Positions 24,201 to 33,099 of a stretch of DNA of 64,000 nucleotides are shown piece by piece (the first letter of the stretch is position 1; every line of letters begins with the position of its first letter). The notes beneath the pieces are model-generated. The model saw only the letters and a program-made list of their open reading frames with translations. It searched no databases and was not told where the DNA came from. The DNA comes from Watersipora subatra (taxonomy: Eukaryota > Bryozoa > Gymnolaemata > Cheilostomatida > Watersiporidae). Position numbers and translations under genes: made by a program. The stretch is taken from the NCBI RefSeq assembly GCF_963576615.1, contig NC_088710.1:2026001-2090000 (forward strand), written 5' to 3'.

Positions 24201-25873
24201 TCAAATACTGTGCATGCACTAACAATATTATATATATTCAAATACTGTGCATGCACTAACAATATTATATATATTCAAATACTGTGCATGCACTAACAAT
24301 ATTATATATATTCAAATACTGTGCATGCGCTAACGAATCAGACATAATCAGTGAATGTTTCTCGTAATTAATAATTACTGCCAGTGTTTTGACTTTCTCT
24401 GTGAGAAATCTCTCTTCTATCACTGAACAATACTATTAGTAGTAAAGTTTAGATTTGCTGGACACCATAAAAAATAAATAAAACACACTCATTTTGATTC
24501 CTAAACTGCGATGAAAACAGAATTTTCTTAAAGTATATCTTACAGTATAGTTTATAGTTTTACACAGAACAATTTCATTACATAATTTATAAGGTCTTAA
24601 TGATTTACATGTTAAACTTCAAAACTTCAATTGTTGGGAAAAATAGAGAATTGAACCAAATTTGTTTATGTCATTTAATTGAATAAATAAATTTTATTCT
24701 ACTGCATTCAATTTAAATATAATATAAAATAAAAGTCTATTATATTTAAATTTTCCAACCAGTTTAAATATTTAATAGAATTTAAACATAAATTCTATTA
24801 CATTTAAACTTGTTGACGTTCAACAAGTTTAAATATAATAGTATTAAAATAGAATTTAGCTTTAGAAAGGCAACACAAAGAAAAGGGAAAAAGCTATTGT
24901 CAGGAGAGGAGCTAACTTTATGGATTGTTTGCTCAAATTAGTTTCATAATGCTATTAAATATAAGTATAACACTACATTTCTACCTTCCTCGTTGTGATT
25001 AGCTGTTATAGATTTCATTGCTGTAAATTGGAAACACAACACTTTTTATTCATATCCCGACTAAAACAAAACAAAGTATCAGCTATGTTGATGTTGACCA
25101 GACATCGGGCTTGAAATAAATAAGGTGGCAAGTCTGGAATTATTAGGTCAGTGATAGAAGCTTCCTGTTTATAATTTCTTCCCGTTTTTTAACTTGGATT
25201 TGCTGGCTGTTGCAAATCTTAATTAAGTGTTAGTGTCTTTTTAGTACCTTTTATATAATAAAATTATTTAGTTGCATTTCTCATTATAAGTTACTAATAG
25301 GATTCCCCCCAATAGTGCAAGTGGTAATTTAGTAAGAGATACTGATGACTTACCGGCAGCACCGGAGAACCTAAACCATTGAAGATCCTTATGCATATCA
25401 CAGTTATAGCCTCGTTCTGTTGAAGGATCACCCGGTCTGGTGTCACTTCCATTGTGGTCCATCCTCCAAGATTCAGTAAAGTTTGTAGCTGTCAGACATT
25501 CGGGAGGAGTTGGAGGGGTCGTTGGTGAAGCAGCCGTAGAATTTAGCAGCCTGGTCGGTGCAGATGGCGAGGTAGAGAACGGTGAGACGGTACCGGGAAG
25601 TCTCGTCTTAGAGTTGCACTCGATTAGCGTCTGTAGCAACTTATCATAAACCGCTTTCTCTACCGTAATTTTATTAGCGAGAGAATCATCTTGCACTATC
25701 TCTCTCTTCTCGTGGAAGTATTCTGGGCATTTGGCCAGAAGCAGCTTACTAATGATTTGTACCCTTTTTTCATAGACAAACAGCTCTTGTCGCTGACTGT
25801 CATAGTCGTCGCCTGTTGCATGCAGCTCAGCAACAAAAAAGGAAAGGAACAGCACCAGTAAGACGCTCATCAT
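8918..25873 (-). CDS. Secreted D8C-NHL propeller protein, six-exon gene model
   Basis: Proposed exons in transcript order: 25873-25354, 23497-23241, 19155-19051, 11656-11574, 11159-10288, 9042-8918. Every junction keeps the frame (phases 1, 0, 0, 2, 1), giving 1962 nt and 653 aa. Layout: signal peptide 1-19; charged region 20-95; Ser/Thr/Pro-rich linker 96-125; D8C domain about 126-258; linker 259-321; NHL-repeat beta-propeller about 322-612; Ser/Gly-rich stretch and hydrophobic tail that could be a GPI-anchor signal. D8C domains occur in extracellular proteins such as uromodulin and GP2, and NHL propellers mediate binding, so an extracellular surface-bound binding protein is inferred. An AATAAA lies on this strand at 8767-8762. 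What is seen: the two domain halves, the splice sites and the matching phases. What is inferred: that the halves are one gene. Alternatively the D8C part stops at a TGA at 23234-23232 (261 aa) and the NHL part is separate, with an unseen first exon. Confidence 0.5.
9050..10285. other. Last intron of the NHL gene
   Basis: The sequence between the NHL exon donor (10287) and the final acceptor (9043) is AT-rich, and no clear element or additional exon was seen. Two short open frames here (8793-9071 plus, 9601-9798 minus) are not supported. Confidence 0.45.
10288..11159 (-). CDS. NHL-repeat beta-propeller exon
   Basis: A single 872-nt exon with acceptor CTAACTTTCAG and donor CAG|GTACGT, open throughout. 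It encodes about 290 residues with NHL-type signatures: LLSDLYNNCIRKLN, then a spaced DGVGQEARLFKPRYMA, and TNEGNTLRRLN. These match the family pattern of an acidic-Asn-Ile-Arg strand followed by a Gly-Asp-Gly loop and a Pro-containing start of the next blade. Later blades are more diverged (LYLFAGGNTNGLYLVDIH). NHL propellers bind protein, RNA or other ligands; several N-x-S/T sites (for example ENLTSD, LNLTSK) suit an extracellular location. The ligand is unknown. On codon use and lack of stops this is the clearest coding exon of the left half of the window. Confidence 0.85.
11574..11656 (-). CDS. Exon immediately upstream of the NHL exon
   Basis: An 83-nt open stretch on the minus strand with acceptor ATCACCTTTAG and donor GTACGT. 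It enters in phase 0 and leaves two bases, exactly what the next exon (starting at 11159 with one codon-completing base) needs. The sequence begins VSFLLLSVLPNCSGLTA and runs into TYRSSDAL. That start is hydrophobic enough to be part of a signal peptide, which is the main argument for a separate NHL gene; it could equally be a beta-strand linker after the D8C domain. No in-frame start codon precedes it within the exon. Confidence 0.55.
11860..12005. repeat. Dispersed repeat, copy 2
   Basis: Partner of 6481-6625; the shared cores include ccacgatctgtgagctc and ttagagcata. On the minus strand it contains an exon-like reading (SSADGVTWEKILELTDR) before GTTAGT, but its phase does not fit the neighbouring exon at 11574-11656. 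Confidence 0.55.
13125..13160. repeat. 36-bp perfect hairpin next to the MITE
   Basis: Arms ttccgacgttgattc / gaatcaacgtcggaa surround a six-base loop. Just outside, gatgaatagtttt (13048) and aaaactattcatc (13160) are inverse copies. The stretch from 13048 to 13172 may therefore itself be a small inverted-repeat element that served as the landing site. Confidence 0.6.
13171..13293. mobile_element. Snap-back hairpin MITE with 8-bp target duplication
   Basis: Two arms of about 60 bp (cacgggctagccgggtcacg ... cgtgactcggctagcccatg) fold on each other with a short loop at 13230-13235. The flanks are perfect 8-bp duplications CTATTCAT at 13163-13170 and 13294-13301, as left by hAT-type transposases. 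It sits inside the 12490-13614 element, so it is younger than it. Confidence 0.85.
14200..15138. repeat. 27-bp minisatellite, about 35 copies
   Basis: Units of gtatgtggtggtatatacgt plus ggtgtgc, with variants (caaggtgtgc, cgcggtgtgcgtgtgtggtg) that recur in order, hinting at a higher-order period. Because 27 is divisible by 3 and the unit lacks stops, several frames on both strands stay open for 330-380 codons. None is a gene. It is intronic to the D8C/NHL gene. Confidence 0.97.
15140..15985. other. Intronic spacer
   Basis: Contains a short TA microsatellite (15265-15297) and related segments agtacaaggcaggta / agcacaaggcaggta at 15250 and 15341. Nothing else was recognised. Confidence 0.45.
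15995..17364. mobile_element. Composite hAT-like element, copy 1
   Basis: It begins CAGGGATTACG and ends GCGATCCCTG, flanked by perfect 8-bp duplications AATGGTAA (15987-15994, 17365-17372), as for hAT transposons. Inside: left block 15995-16352 (array of catttccataa-type repeats plus a hairpin, ending in the same GCGATCCCTG), a central spacer 16353-16900 with three copies of a unit of about 114 bp, and right block 16901-17364 (a second copy of the repeat-plus-hairpin block). The inner ends have no duplications, so the whole composite moved as one unit. No transposase is present. A second copy lies at 38204-39819. Confidence 0.88.
17373..17990 (+). mobile_element. LTR-like sequence, copy A
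   Basis: A promoter-like tataaaaggtgacag at about 17592 is followed by agagacagagatagctggca, three tandem copies of a 37-bp unit (gttgtatgtgcacacactga, 17662-17770), an atatatttgtcttattgctt stretch and ttttgtggagcggtaaaagg. The downstream part recurs at 19690-20315. It reads like the U3-R-U5 part of an LTR retrotransposon, but no clean ends or coding region were found, so a solo-LTR label is tentative. Confidence 0.45.
17991..18305. other. Intronic spacer
   Basis: Includes an inverted pair gagctccttt / aaggagctc near 17980-18020. Nothing else was recognised. Confidence 0.35.
18306..18625 (+). mobile_element. tRNA-derived SINE, family A
   Basis: The body begins gaaggtaatgtagttgccat, the tRNA-like part has gtagttcaaagttctaatcg, and the shared tail reads ttgctagattttaattgcca. 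It matches the copies at 19811-20214 (plus), 36825-37190 (minus) and 60715-61140 (minus). Confidence 0.65.
19051..19155 (-). CDS. Small internal exon, 35 codons
   Basis: Minus-strand open stretch bounded by GGTGCAG before and CAG|GTAAAC after, exactly 35 codons in phase 0/0. It reads with a helical start (VLVSVYQSECHELGV) and ends DSWIQRDDKQ. No family was recognised. It lies between the D8C and NHL exons on the same strand and its phase fits both. A longer version using an acceptor before 19172 (122 nt) also fits if D8C exon 2 ends at 23243 instead of 23241. The polypyrimidine tract is weak, so the acceptor is uncertain. Confidence 0.4.
19690..20315 (+). mobile_element. LTR-like sequence, copy B, split by a SINE
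   Basis: The segments 19720-19810 (agacagagatcacctggcag) and 20215-20315 (tatatttgctttgtactcaa, cttgtggagcagtgaaggca) match LTR-like copy A in order. Between them lies a family A SINE. The plus open frame at 19574-19813 falls in this repeat and is not a gene. Confidence 0.45.
19811..20214 (+). mobile_element. tRNA-derived SINE, family A, with full-length head
   Basis: It starts at ctagctgtgctacccagcgt followed by tgcccgggtaa, runs through agaagtaatgagagttgccc, a tRNA-like region with gagatcaaatcttc, and the tail gcaagattttaagacttaaa and acagacatatccacagatag to an atatata end. It interrupts the LTR-like repeat, so it is younger than that repeat. Confidence 0.65.
20405..21187. repeat. 32-bp satellite block 1, about 24 copies
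   Basis: Units of catcaacatatgataatgca plus tagatgtgacac, with variants at a few fixed positions (tgca/tcca, gacac/gacgc). There are no unique spacers between units. It lies in the intron before the exon at 19051-19155. Confidence 0.96.
21188..22080. other. Unique island between two satellite blocks
   Basis: About 890 bp without the 32-bp unit. It contains a degenerate tandem duplication of about 85 bp (gtagccacataaccc with ggaaaggatgact, near 21330 and 21415). No gene was recognised. Confidence 0.6.
22082..23180. repeat. 32-bp satellite block 2, about 34 copies
   Basis: Same unit as block 1 but with more variants, including a tgatgttatcaacata type that block 1 lacks. It ends about 60 bp from the proposed donor of D8C exon 2 (23240). 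Minus-strand frames through it are artefacts. Confidence 0.96.
23241..25873 (-). CDS. D8C (eight-cysteine) domain exons 1-2
   Basis: Exon 1 runs 25873-25354 and ends G|GTAAGT. Exon 2 begins at 23497 after TCTGTAG. The start is the Met pair at 25873/25870, because a clean signal peptide (MSVLLVLFLSFFVAELHA) follows directly; an in-frame Met at 25954 would bury it. The junction restores FSGAAGNKLLNTCP, the typical D8C core. Eight cysteines appear in order (EC, NC, TC, SC, SC, RC, SC, FC), with CGT, W and DDLIYKN landmarks at the expected places. The domain is known from uromodulin-type proteins. If exon 2 is not spliced at GGT|GTAATG (donor at 23240), the frame reaches TGA at 23234-23232 right after the eighth cysteine, which would make a compact 261-aa secreted protein. 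The intron of about 1.9 kb carries a 37-bp tandem array. Confidence 0.8.
24011..24336. repeat. 37-bp tandem array, about 9 copies
   Basis: Near-identical units of attcaaatactgtgcatgca plus ctaacaatattatatat lie in D8C intron 1. There are no spacers, so this is not a CRISPR array. Confidence 0.95.
24337..25350. other. Intron 1 remainder, AT-rich with hairpins
   Basis: 24680-24850 contains several tttaaatataatag-type inverted repeats; one strong pair is atttaaacttgttg / caacaagtttaaat around 24815-24830. No exon was seen. Confidence 0.5.
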
Positions 25874-26210
25874 AAACCCGATCGAGTAAGGTGAAAGGAT
25901 CCCTATCAATACCGAGGATTTCAATAAGTGTCTCAGCAATACCGAGGCTATCAAGAAGTATATTACTCTTTGATAATAGTAGCAATAGCTTACGAGGGGT
26001 AGATATCATGCTAATGCAAGAAAGATTAAACAACTCATGGTGTGAGCTGCCAGATGTTAACTCTCGAAGCCAAATGAGCAATACTGTGCATGAGAACATA
26101 ACAGCTTGTAATATATCACCTTCTGCTTGAGTAGAAAGTATGTGCCTTTAGCGAAAATGCTTCTATTAGTGTTTGCTGACAAAACAAAAACAATGAATAG
26201 ATAAAACCAA

Positions 26211-26258
26211 AGACCTATAAACTATACTCAATAGTTGGTAAGTATAGTTAATAGGTCT
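26211..26258. repeat. 48-bp hairpin
   Basis: Arms agacctataaactatac / gtatagttaataggtct surround a 14-base loop, about 340 bp upstream of the D8C gene start on its strand. It may be a small MITE or a chance palindrome; no target duplication was seen. Confidence 0.5.
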
Positions 26259-27670
26259 ATGGATAGAACCTAAATCAAAGGTTTAATGGTCTGGGTGAAT
26301 TGGCAGAGAAAGCTGCAGTGGTGAGATCGTTCCTAACAGCAACGTATGACCGATTGATTTAAATCAATACTTCTCTCTTAATAAGGGCAGATATTAATAA
26401 GGGATAATCAATTTAACGAACCCAATGTTAGGTGTAGTATTTGTTATTCATAACATTTGCTGGGTTTCCATGCTTCGATTGTATCCGGAGTTGACCTCTG
26501 CCAACAAATTCGCACTCTACCGTTTCAACGATTCGGAGTTGCACTTTATCGACTTTTCCACGGCTAGGAAAAATAAATTCAAAATGTTCATAATGAGTAC
26601 CATCGACCAAACCCCATAGGATCTGTCAAACAACCAGTGTCTAGAGTGAATGCAAACTCGCATGCTTACTAGGCTGGATAGAAAAGCTATAATCTACTTT
26701 GAGATTCGTGTGAGAAAAGAATCCAGACATTCTAACTTTGGTAATACATTGATGACAATTTATTTATTCTTTTTTTACACGCAAGTTAGTACAGAACAAC
26801 GATGTTCAATCATAAGCTGCTGCTGTAAAGGCAGCTGAGTGTGTTGAGCTACTAAATAGACAGTGACGAGCCGTATGGCGACCTGTCAACCTGGTGCCTG
26901 ACGCTATTACTTGTGTGACTCAACCTTGTAATGGAAAGTATGACGTCAACTCCTCAGAATGCTGACAAGAATAAAGATACTAAAATGACAGGCTTCGTAC
27001 ATTCTAAAGTGCAGACTTCTTGTGCAGACTAGAGTGAGTCTGCCCAAGAAAACATGCCAAACTAGCCGACAAGAAGGGCGTTTTACTGGAGCTAAGTAAT
27101 GTTATAAAAAAGAAACTGACACCATAAACGATAAACTTGCTGATAGTATTATTTAGGATTGTACTTGTTGATAAATATTTTAGATATTAATTTGCATTTA
27201 GTAATGAACATAATGGTATAAAAATTTTTAGGTGCTCTGGTACTATCTGGTATAACTGGTGAAATCGTGTCATTTCCAATTGATTTAGGAGTAATAGACA
27301 ATATTATCCATATACATACTCACATTAGTGGTGAGCTTGTTAGCATGAATCTTTACTGGTTTACTGTCCTCAATCATTATAACTCAAACGTTTAACTTCT
27401 TGATAAACCAAATGACAGCAAATACATTGATTAAGCGTTTCTTAAACACACGTTAAATATAAAAGTAAAAAACACAAAGATAATCCTAATTGCAGCGACT
27501 GCAAATTTCAATGTTTGGTGCGCGTGGACACGTAGTCAAATTATAAAATAAAGAAACGGATAACGTAAATAAAAACTAACCGTACCTATTAGCTCTTTAA
27601 AAAAAACAATTCACTAGTATCTACTATATATAAGCACCCAAGGTGTAAATCAGTTACTTTCCAAGTGGCC
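26259..27670. other. Intergenic spacer
   Basis: Around 26425-26600 lies a piece (cgattcggagttgcacttta) related to 7770-7790, so a dispersed repeat is present. The open frames there on both strands are not supported. Nothing was recognised in 26640-27670. Confidence 0.4.
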
Positions 27671-27679
27671 AGCCCATTA

Positions 27680-28735
27680 GCTGTGTGTGGGTGTTCGAAC
27701 TCGAAAGAAATGCTGAAGGTTCAATTGATCGATATAAGACTAGGTTGGTAGTCCGTGGTTTCCACTCAACAACCAAGGGTTGATTGTCACAAAAACCTTC
27801 TCTCTAGTAGTCAATAGAGAGGATGTCTATGTCACTGTATGGACTTCTTTCTAAAAGACTTGTCTCTACTGAATCTGCGACTTTAATCTGTAAACCAGGT
27901 GATCTCTTTATAGATTGAGACAATTTCCGCACTGCTGGAACCAAATACTAAACTAATTCCAGAAATCACTAAACTAGTGCCGATCAATTATGGGTCTACT
28001 TGGCGATGAAGCCCTAAAAATGCACCAGCCGAACTAAATCTCTAAGATCTTTAAGAAGTACATGTAAATGTCTAAGAAGTCAGATGGCCGATGGCAACAT
28101 ATGTAAAGCTCATCACTGATGACAGCAGTAAGTCACTCTACCAATCACTGACATTGGCGACATGTTAGGGACAGTTAGATGATTCACAGCTACATCAAAC
28201 CACACCCATATAAATGCTGCCAAAAGAGTGCTGCGCTAATTGAAAGGCGTCCAAAGTTAGGTCTAAGCTACTAAAAATTACAATCTAAACTAGTCAGTTA
28301 TTTCGATTCTAACTAGACCAATGGTGACACTCATTACTCTATGTTGAGTGTTGAGTTTACGTATGTCAGTGGCCAGGTGCTCTGGCTGAGCAAGCACCAG
28401 ATTGTTATTTCGTTAGCGACTGAAGAGGCTGAGTATATGACAGCCTGTGATGCCATCGAAAAGCTGCCTAGTTAAGGCAGCTATATAAAGATATAACACG
28501 ATAAGACTACCCGCTAACTCTACACATTGATAACCAGTCAGCTATATGAATAGTGAACAATAATGCTACAATGAAATAAGTAAGCATATGGATGTGAATT
28601 GTCATTTCATACATGGAAAAATACCGAGTAAACATCAAAACAGCGTAATGTACAACCTGTGATATGATTATTGACATATTTACAAAACCCCTCCCTCGAT
28701 CATAATTTATTAAACTGTTATCAATGTTAAGTGTG
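27680..28735 (+). pseudogene. Decayed Ty1/copia-like pol region
   Basis: Frames broken by stops and shifts keep the order of a copia pol 3' half. An RT start reads WVFELERNAEGSIDRYKTR (about 27686). It is followed by SKSLYQSLT and HINAAKRVLR. RNase H reads WLSKHQIVISLATEEAEYM (about 28380-28440). A C-terminal DIFTKPLPR lies near 28670-28700. The middle of RT is missing or unrecognisable. No intact protein can be made. The sequence after 28733 (tgtcataggttagcc) may be the start of a 3' LTR. Confidence 0.8.
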
Positions 28736-28740
28736 TCATA

Positions 28741-28800
28741 GGTTAGCCTAGTGGGCTACCTGGTGGGCTACCTAGTGGGTTACCTAGGTAGGATAGGATA
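28741..28800. repeat. Short gggctacctagtg tandem repeat
   Basis: Four imperfect copies of about 14 bp directly follow the copia-like relic. Confidence 0.6.
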
Positions 28801-29206
28801 TAGGCTAGAGTCGTTACATACTTTTGTGTGATGGTTTTATACATTTTATTATGTATCACTTATTTTCTTCACCAAAAGCCAGCAACTAAGCCGGTGTTCA
28901 GTAGTGACATAATACTGCCTATTGTGAGTGTAGTTTTGGGTCCTGGGCCTTTTACTTTTTGGTATTGTGAGTTACGCTCCCTTGGAAAAGGTAAGAGAAG
29001 GCAACCTCTTCCAAGTCAGAATTTTTTGTTTTTTTTCTCTTCAACACTGTTCTTCCATATATATATATGAGCAATCTTTATTGCGGTAATCAATGGTCAT
29101 ATTTTACAACATGTTTTCCACAAGGCACCACGGCAAGTAAACTAACTAAAAAGCTGTGTACAACAAAAAAATAAAAAAGAACAACACAAAGAAACCATAG
29201 TCTAAC

Positions 29207-29248
29207 CAATGATATACAGACCCCACATCATGGGGCTGTATATCATTG
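29207..29248. mobile_element. Tiny hairpin element 1 (42 bp)
   Basis: It starts CAATGATATACAG and ends CTGTATATCATTG with cccc...gggg between them. It is flanked by 7-bp direct repeats GTCTAAC (29200-29206, 29249-29255). The LINE copy at 41394 has an uninterrupted gtctaac here, so the hairpin was inserted. Confidence 0.85.
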
Positions 29249-29350
29249 GTCTAACTAAAGAACTAATGAATAGTCTAACTAATATAATAATGTTGGAACT
29301 GAATGCATAATATGTAAAAAGCAAGCTTGAGGATTGATATGAGTATTGTT

Positions 29351-29385
29351 CAATGATATACTGCCCCCATGGCTGTAAATCATTG
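29351..29385. mobile_element. Tiny hairpin element 2 (35 bp)
   Basis: It starts CAATGATATACTGCC and ends GGCTGTAAATCATTG, flanked by perfect 8-bp repeats GTATTGTT (29343-29350, 29386-29393). It is also absent from the related LINE copy. Confidence 0.85.
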
Positions 29386-29490
29386 GTATTGTTTAAACAA
29401 AAAGTGGACAGATAAAACTTTTATCGGTTTTTATCATAAAAGCTCTGTGAAAATAGTTATGCATATCTAAGACTACAGATTCCATGAGAC

Positions 29491-30200
29491 ATGACACCAA
29501 TAAAATTCATCATCGCATAGCTACAAAACCTCAACAGTAAGCTTTTGATTTTTTTGGCCTTGCGGTTGGTGCGTTAAACGCTACCGAATTGCTTCAGCGA
29601 ATGTAATATGCACACAATTATTCGTAATCGTAAAAAAGATATAATGACTGACATTTGGTGTCTTGGTTTCTCATGTTGTAATCTGACTGGAATGTAATAA
29701 ACATGACAAAATTACAAAAAATGGAATAGTTGAAATCTCAGGGAATTTACTTTTCACATTTGCGATTACGCGCTGGAAAACCGTATTTGGAGCTACGGAA
29801 GGCGTAGTCATCATATACTTTTATCGATCATAATTATTTTGACGAGCAGCGATGAAACACGATTAAACTGACGGAGTACATGTACTCGCGAGACGCGTGA
29901 TCACAACAAACTGCCCACAATTATCAACAAAAGTGCACATGCGTTCTAGAAGTGCGTAGAAGGTACAAGTCTTTGTTGTTTTTCATTGATTTTTTGCTCA
30001 CTGATGGATGCCTTATAAAATTACAGTTAGACAGAACATTTCTACAATTAAAAGCGATTTTTGTGAATACGGTATTAAAAGTAGTTTCACCATAAATGCA
30101 TGCGACTTTAGAAGGCGTTTGCTGTATCTCGTAGTTTTCTTCACGCTCAACCACCTAGGTTGTAAGAGATATACCTAAACTAAATACCAGTATAAACAAT
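29491..30200. other. Spacer, nothing recognised
   Basis: No supported gene. The open frame at 29924-30154 (minus) has no splice or domain evidence. Confidence 0.4.
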
Positions 30201-30205
30201 TTTAA

Positions 30206-31558
30206 CTCTTTTGGCTCTAATAATTTTTCAGTTAACCGCCAGCCAGGCTTAATTAATTTTTCACACTCATAACTTATAAAGTGAGTTGGATTAGATTGAG
30301 CGTAAATAATGTTGCATTTAAGATAATTGAAAATGGTTGTTACAACTTCTCGATAACATTCTCAGTTGCAATTTGATACCAATATATGCCCATTAGGTTA
30401 ATCTATATAGGATGTTATTAATCAGATTCAAATCGATATATTTTTTGAAAATCGAAAAGTCTAGGTTTCGTTGCTACTACCAGTCAAATTTTTGGTTAAT
30501 AACACTTCAATAACATATTAGAATGACAGGAAAATGTGTTAGGAGCAAGTTGTAAAAATAATGTTGTAGTTCTAACCAATAAAACTGAAGTTATCAGCCT
30601 ATACACAATATCATGGCAAAATATAGCTTCCGATCCATAGTTCAATCGATGAGTGTATTATGTCTATATATCATAATTACATTCTATATAGACAACATAT
30701 ACATTCTAATGACTGCAAACAACAATTATTGCAATTATAATAATAAGACACACGAGATGCCAACAACTTGAGAGTACAAAACTTATATTATCTAGAAATG
30801 TATGAAAATGAATTAAAAGAATATGTATCAAGAGAAGTATAAAATAGATGTTTGTAAACTAAAACTATCATTCTGTTGTTGGTAATCACTGACAGGTGTG
30901 TATGCTCTGAGCATATCATTGTCACTAGTAAGAGAACCATCATCTACATTTCCACCCTTGTCTACAAGTAGCAACATCACGATAGTAAAAATTAATACAT
31001 AAAAACAGCATAATTTTCTTGCTTCCAAACTTCTTACACAACAATATCCAAAAGTAAATGCACTTACTATGTCATTTGTATCTACTAAAATTGTGAAAAA
31101 ATTTATCGTCTAAAACTTTTTTTTCAAAATAAATAAAAGTTACAATTCAATAATTCCGCTGTAGTACATTTAAAACTTACCTTCTGCTGCTAATAAATTA
31201 TCATTTTGTTGTTGTGAATCCGCTGTCACTGCTGAATTCTTCACTTGAACTTATAACTACGTTGGATTGACTCAGAAATCTAACTGCAACATTTGGTAAA
31301 TGTATTAAAAATGGCAACCTCCAGAGTTGAAAAGGTTAAAATCTATCACGAGATTTGCCTGGTTAAATGTTTCTATCCGACCACACTTCTGGTATCAAAA
31401 TGAACATCAAACTGATATTTTTCGAAAAAAGCTTCAAAAAAATAATGCGCGTAAAAAAAGTATCAATTAAGTTACCCAGCTTGTGTCCCGATATAGTTGG
31501 GCTTAGGCCCAAGTGAACACAACCTCTTCCGAAATAGTCGGGATCAGGAGTGAAAGGG
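30206..31558. mobile_element. Possible piggyBac-like relic (TTAA-flanked)
   Basis: Bounded by TTAA at 30202-30205 and 31559-31562, with ends ctcttttggctc and (inverse) ccctttcactcc that match only partly. On the minus strand, acidic Ser-rich readings (ISSSSEEFSSDSGF near 31240) resemble the N terminus of piggyBac transposases, but no catalytic domain is visible. A 66-codon frame inside (31028-30828) starts with a hydrophobic segment and could be mistaken for a secreted peptide. Confidence 0.35.
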
Positions 31559-31562
31559 TTAA

Positions 31563-32320
31563 GTCAGGTTTCTAAAAGCTAGATTTATATAAATTAACAT
31601 TTACTCAAACCAGTGCAGGCAAGCTCAGCCTGTGTTCAAGTGTCTTGTGTCGATGTTTAGTACACGGCTGCTCTGTGTGACTGGTTTCTTTGAGCTCTCT
31701 GATTTTTATTAAAAAGCTATTATGATAGAATCTGCTGTGTGTTTGCTCTGAGGTGGTTTGGCCCAGATACATAGCCTCAGTTTTGTAGCTGTCACGCACT
31801 ACAAGCACAAACTCGCCAAGCTAGTAAATAGGATGAACATTTGCAGCGTATGCAGCTAAGAGTATTGCCAATATCTATAGTTTGGGTTGTCTGCTACTTT
31901 TGAGCAGTTTAGACAATTGATCACAGATACTATTGACCATGCTACAGGAAGTTTATAAATACTTTATCACTTATAAATACAGCTAAACTTAAAAATACAG
32001 TTATAAGTTGTGTGAAACAACTTATAACTGTGTTTTATAAGCTGTTTTACACAAGCGCTACTGTGTTGCTAAATCCTAAGTATTGTTCATTCAGTAATGA
32101 TGAGTTTTTTCAAAGCCTGCTAAAGACACATGATGCGGCTTTTGACTGTACGGAAATGCTATGCTGAGCTGTACTATACGGTTCGTGGTAGCGAAAGAGT
32201 TGAGTTGCTCAAATTCATTGAGTAAAGAAACTTGAATCATATAAATAAATTTTATGCAAAAACCCTTTTTTTTGCCGTGCAATGTCGAGCATTTGGCTAG
32301 TCTTTACTATAATAAGAAAT
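31563..32320. other. Spacer with a small hairpin
   Basis: An inverted repeat cagttataagttgt / acaacttataactg lies at about 31998-32030. Nothing else was recognised. Confidence 0.45.
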
Positions 32321-32324
32321 GTGT

Positions 32325-32505
32325 CCATCCGTTTGTCTTAAGCCAGCCTAAGAGCGTTCGGAAAATTTGCCTCGCGTGGGAATTCAGCTTGGATACTCCT
32401 TTTACCGACTGGCGCACTAATCACCAAACCACTTAGCTGTCTTGACATTTCACAGAATAATTATGCACATACTGGTTACTCTTGACGATCTCTCACAGTG
32501 TTAGT
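32325..32505 (-). mobile_element. tRNA-derived SINE, family C
   Basis: On the minus strand, gtgagagatcgtcaagagta precedes a tRNA-like agctaagtggtttggtgatt core. It corresponds to the plus-strand element at 2865-3105. Confidence 0.6.
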
Positions 32506-33099
32506 TATTATAAGAATATCACACTTAGTTGCCTTGCTTAAAATTTATTAGTGGCCTGTGCCATGTAAATTTGTCTAGTCAGTTGCATGGTAACGGATTT
32601 GCCTCTGCGTGAACGTGTGGTCCCCTCTATGTTGAGATGTTGGAGCGCTGGGGTTGTCTGCAGCAAATTTAATAATTAATATAACTTCAGAAGTTTGTTT
32701 GTGTACCCAATCCTTGGCCAGAGATAACTTGGTGTCCAACTTCATTCCAACACATATGACTTGGGAAAGTTCAAATTTAGTTTGCTGCGACATACAGTGT
32801 TTTGAAGGATAAGTGAAAATGTTGTCAGGAAGCTTGTTCAACGGGTGCTAGGCCTACTAATAACTAAACTTTCAAAAGTTTTTTGTAGAGGTTTTTACCT
32901 AATTGCTTTGAATAAATGTTTGTATATGATGCATTGTGTCAGTTGCCTAAAACTGATCCATCATGACTTTTAAATCTATTTTCGTATTGATGCCGATGCG
33001 TGACCTATTTGAGTGCTCTACAAAAGCCTGAACATTGTGGTTTTAACTTTCAGAAATTCAGATGTAGCAAAGCCAGTAGATTAGTAGATACTGCTAGTA
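32506..33099. promoter_or_regulatory. Upstream region of HVCN1
   Basis: This stretch precedes the inferred start codon and must include the proximal 5' region, but no TATA box, CpG cluster or initiator could be singled out. The minus-strand 88-codon frame at 32575-32841 is unsupported. Confidence 0.3.

Larger units (their letters stand above)
29055..29490 (-). mobile_element. 5'-truncated LINE tail
   Basis: Read on the minus strand it ends gcaataaagattgctcata followed by a TA-rich tail. It matches, block by block, the 3' end of the LINE at 41394-45860 (shared runs such as aatgttggaactgaa and aaaaagcaagcttgaggatt). Two small hairpins (29207 and 29351) are inserted in this copy only. Confidence 0.8.

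Noticed and set aside
20405-24336. CRISPR-like arrays
   Set aside because: Units are contiguous with no unique spacers, and the setting is a eukaryotic intron.
25440-26130. Plus-strand frames opposite the D8C exon
   Set aside because: Antisense shadows of the minus-strand coding exon.
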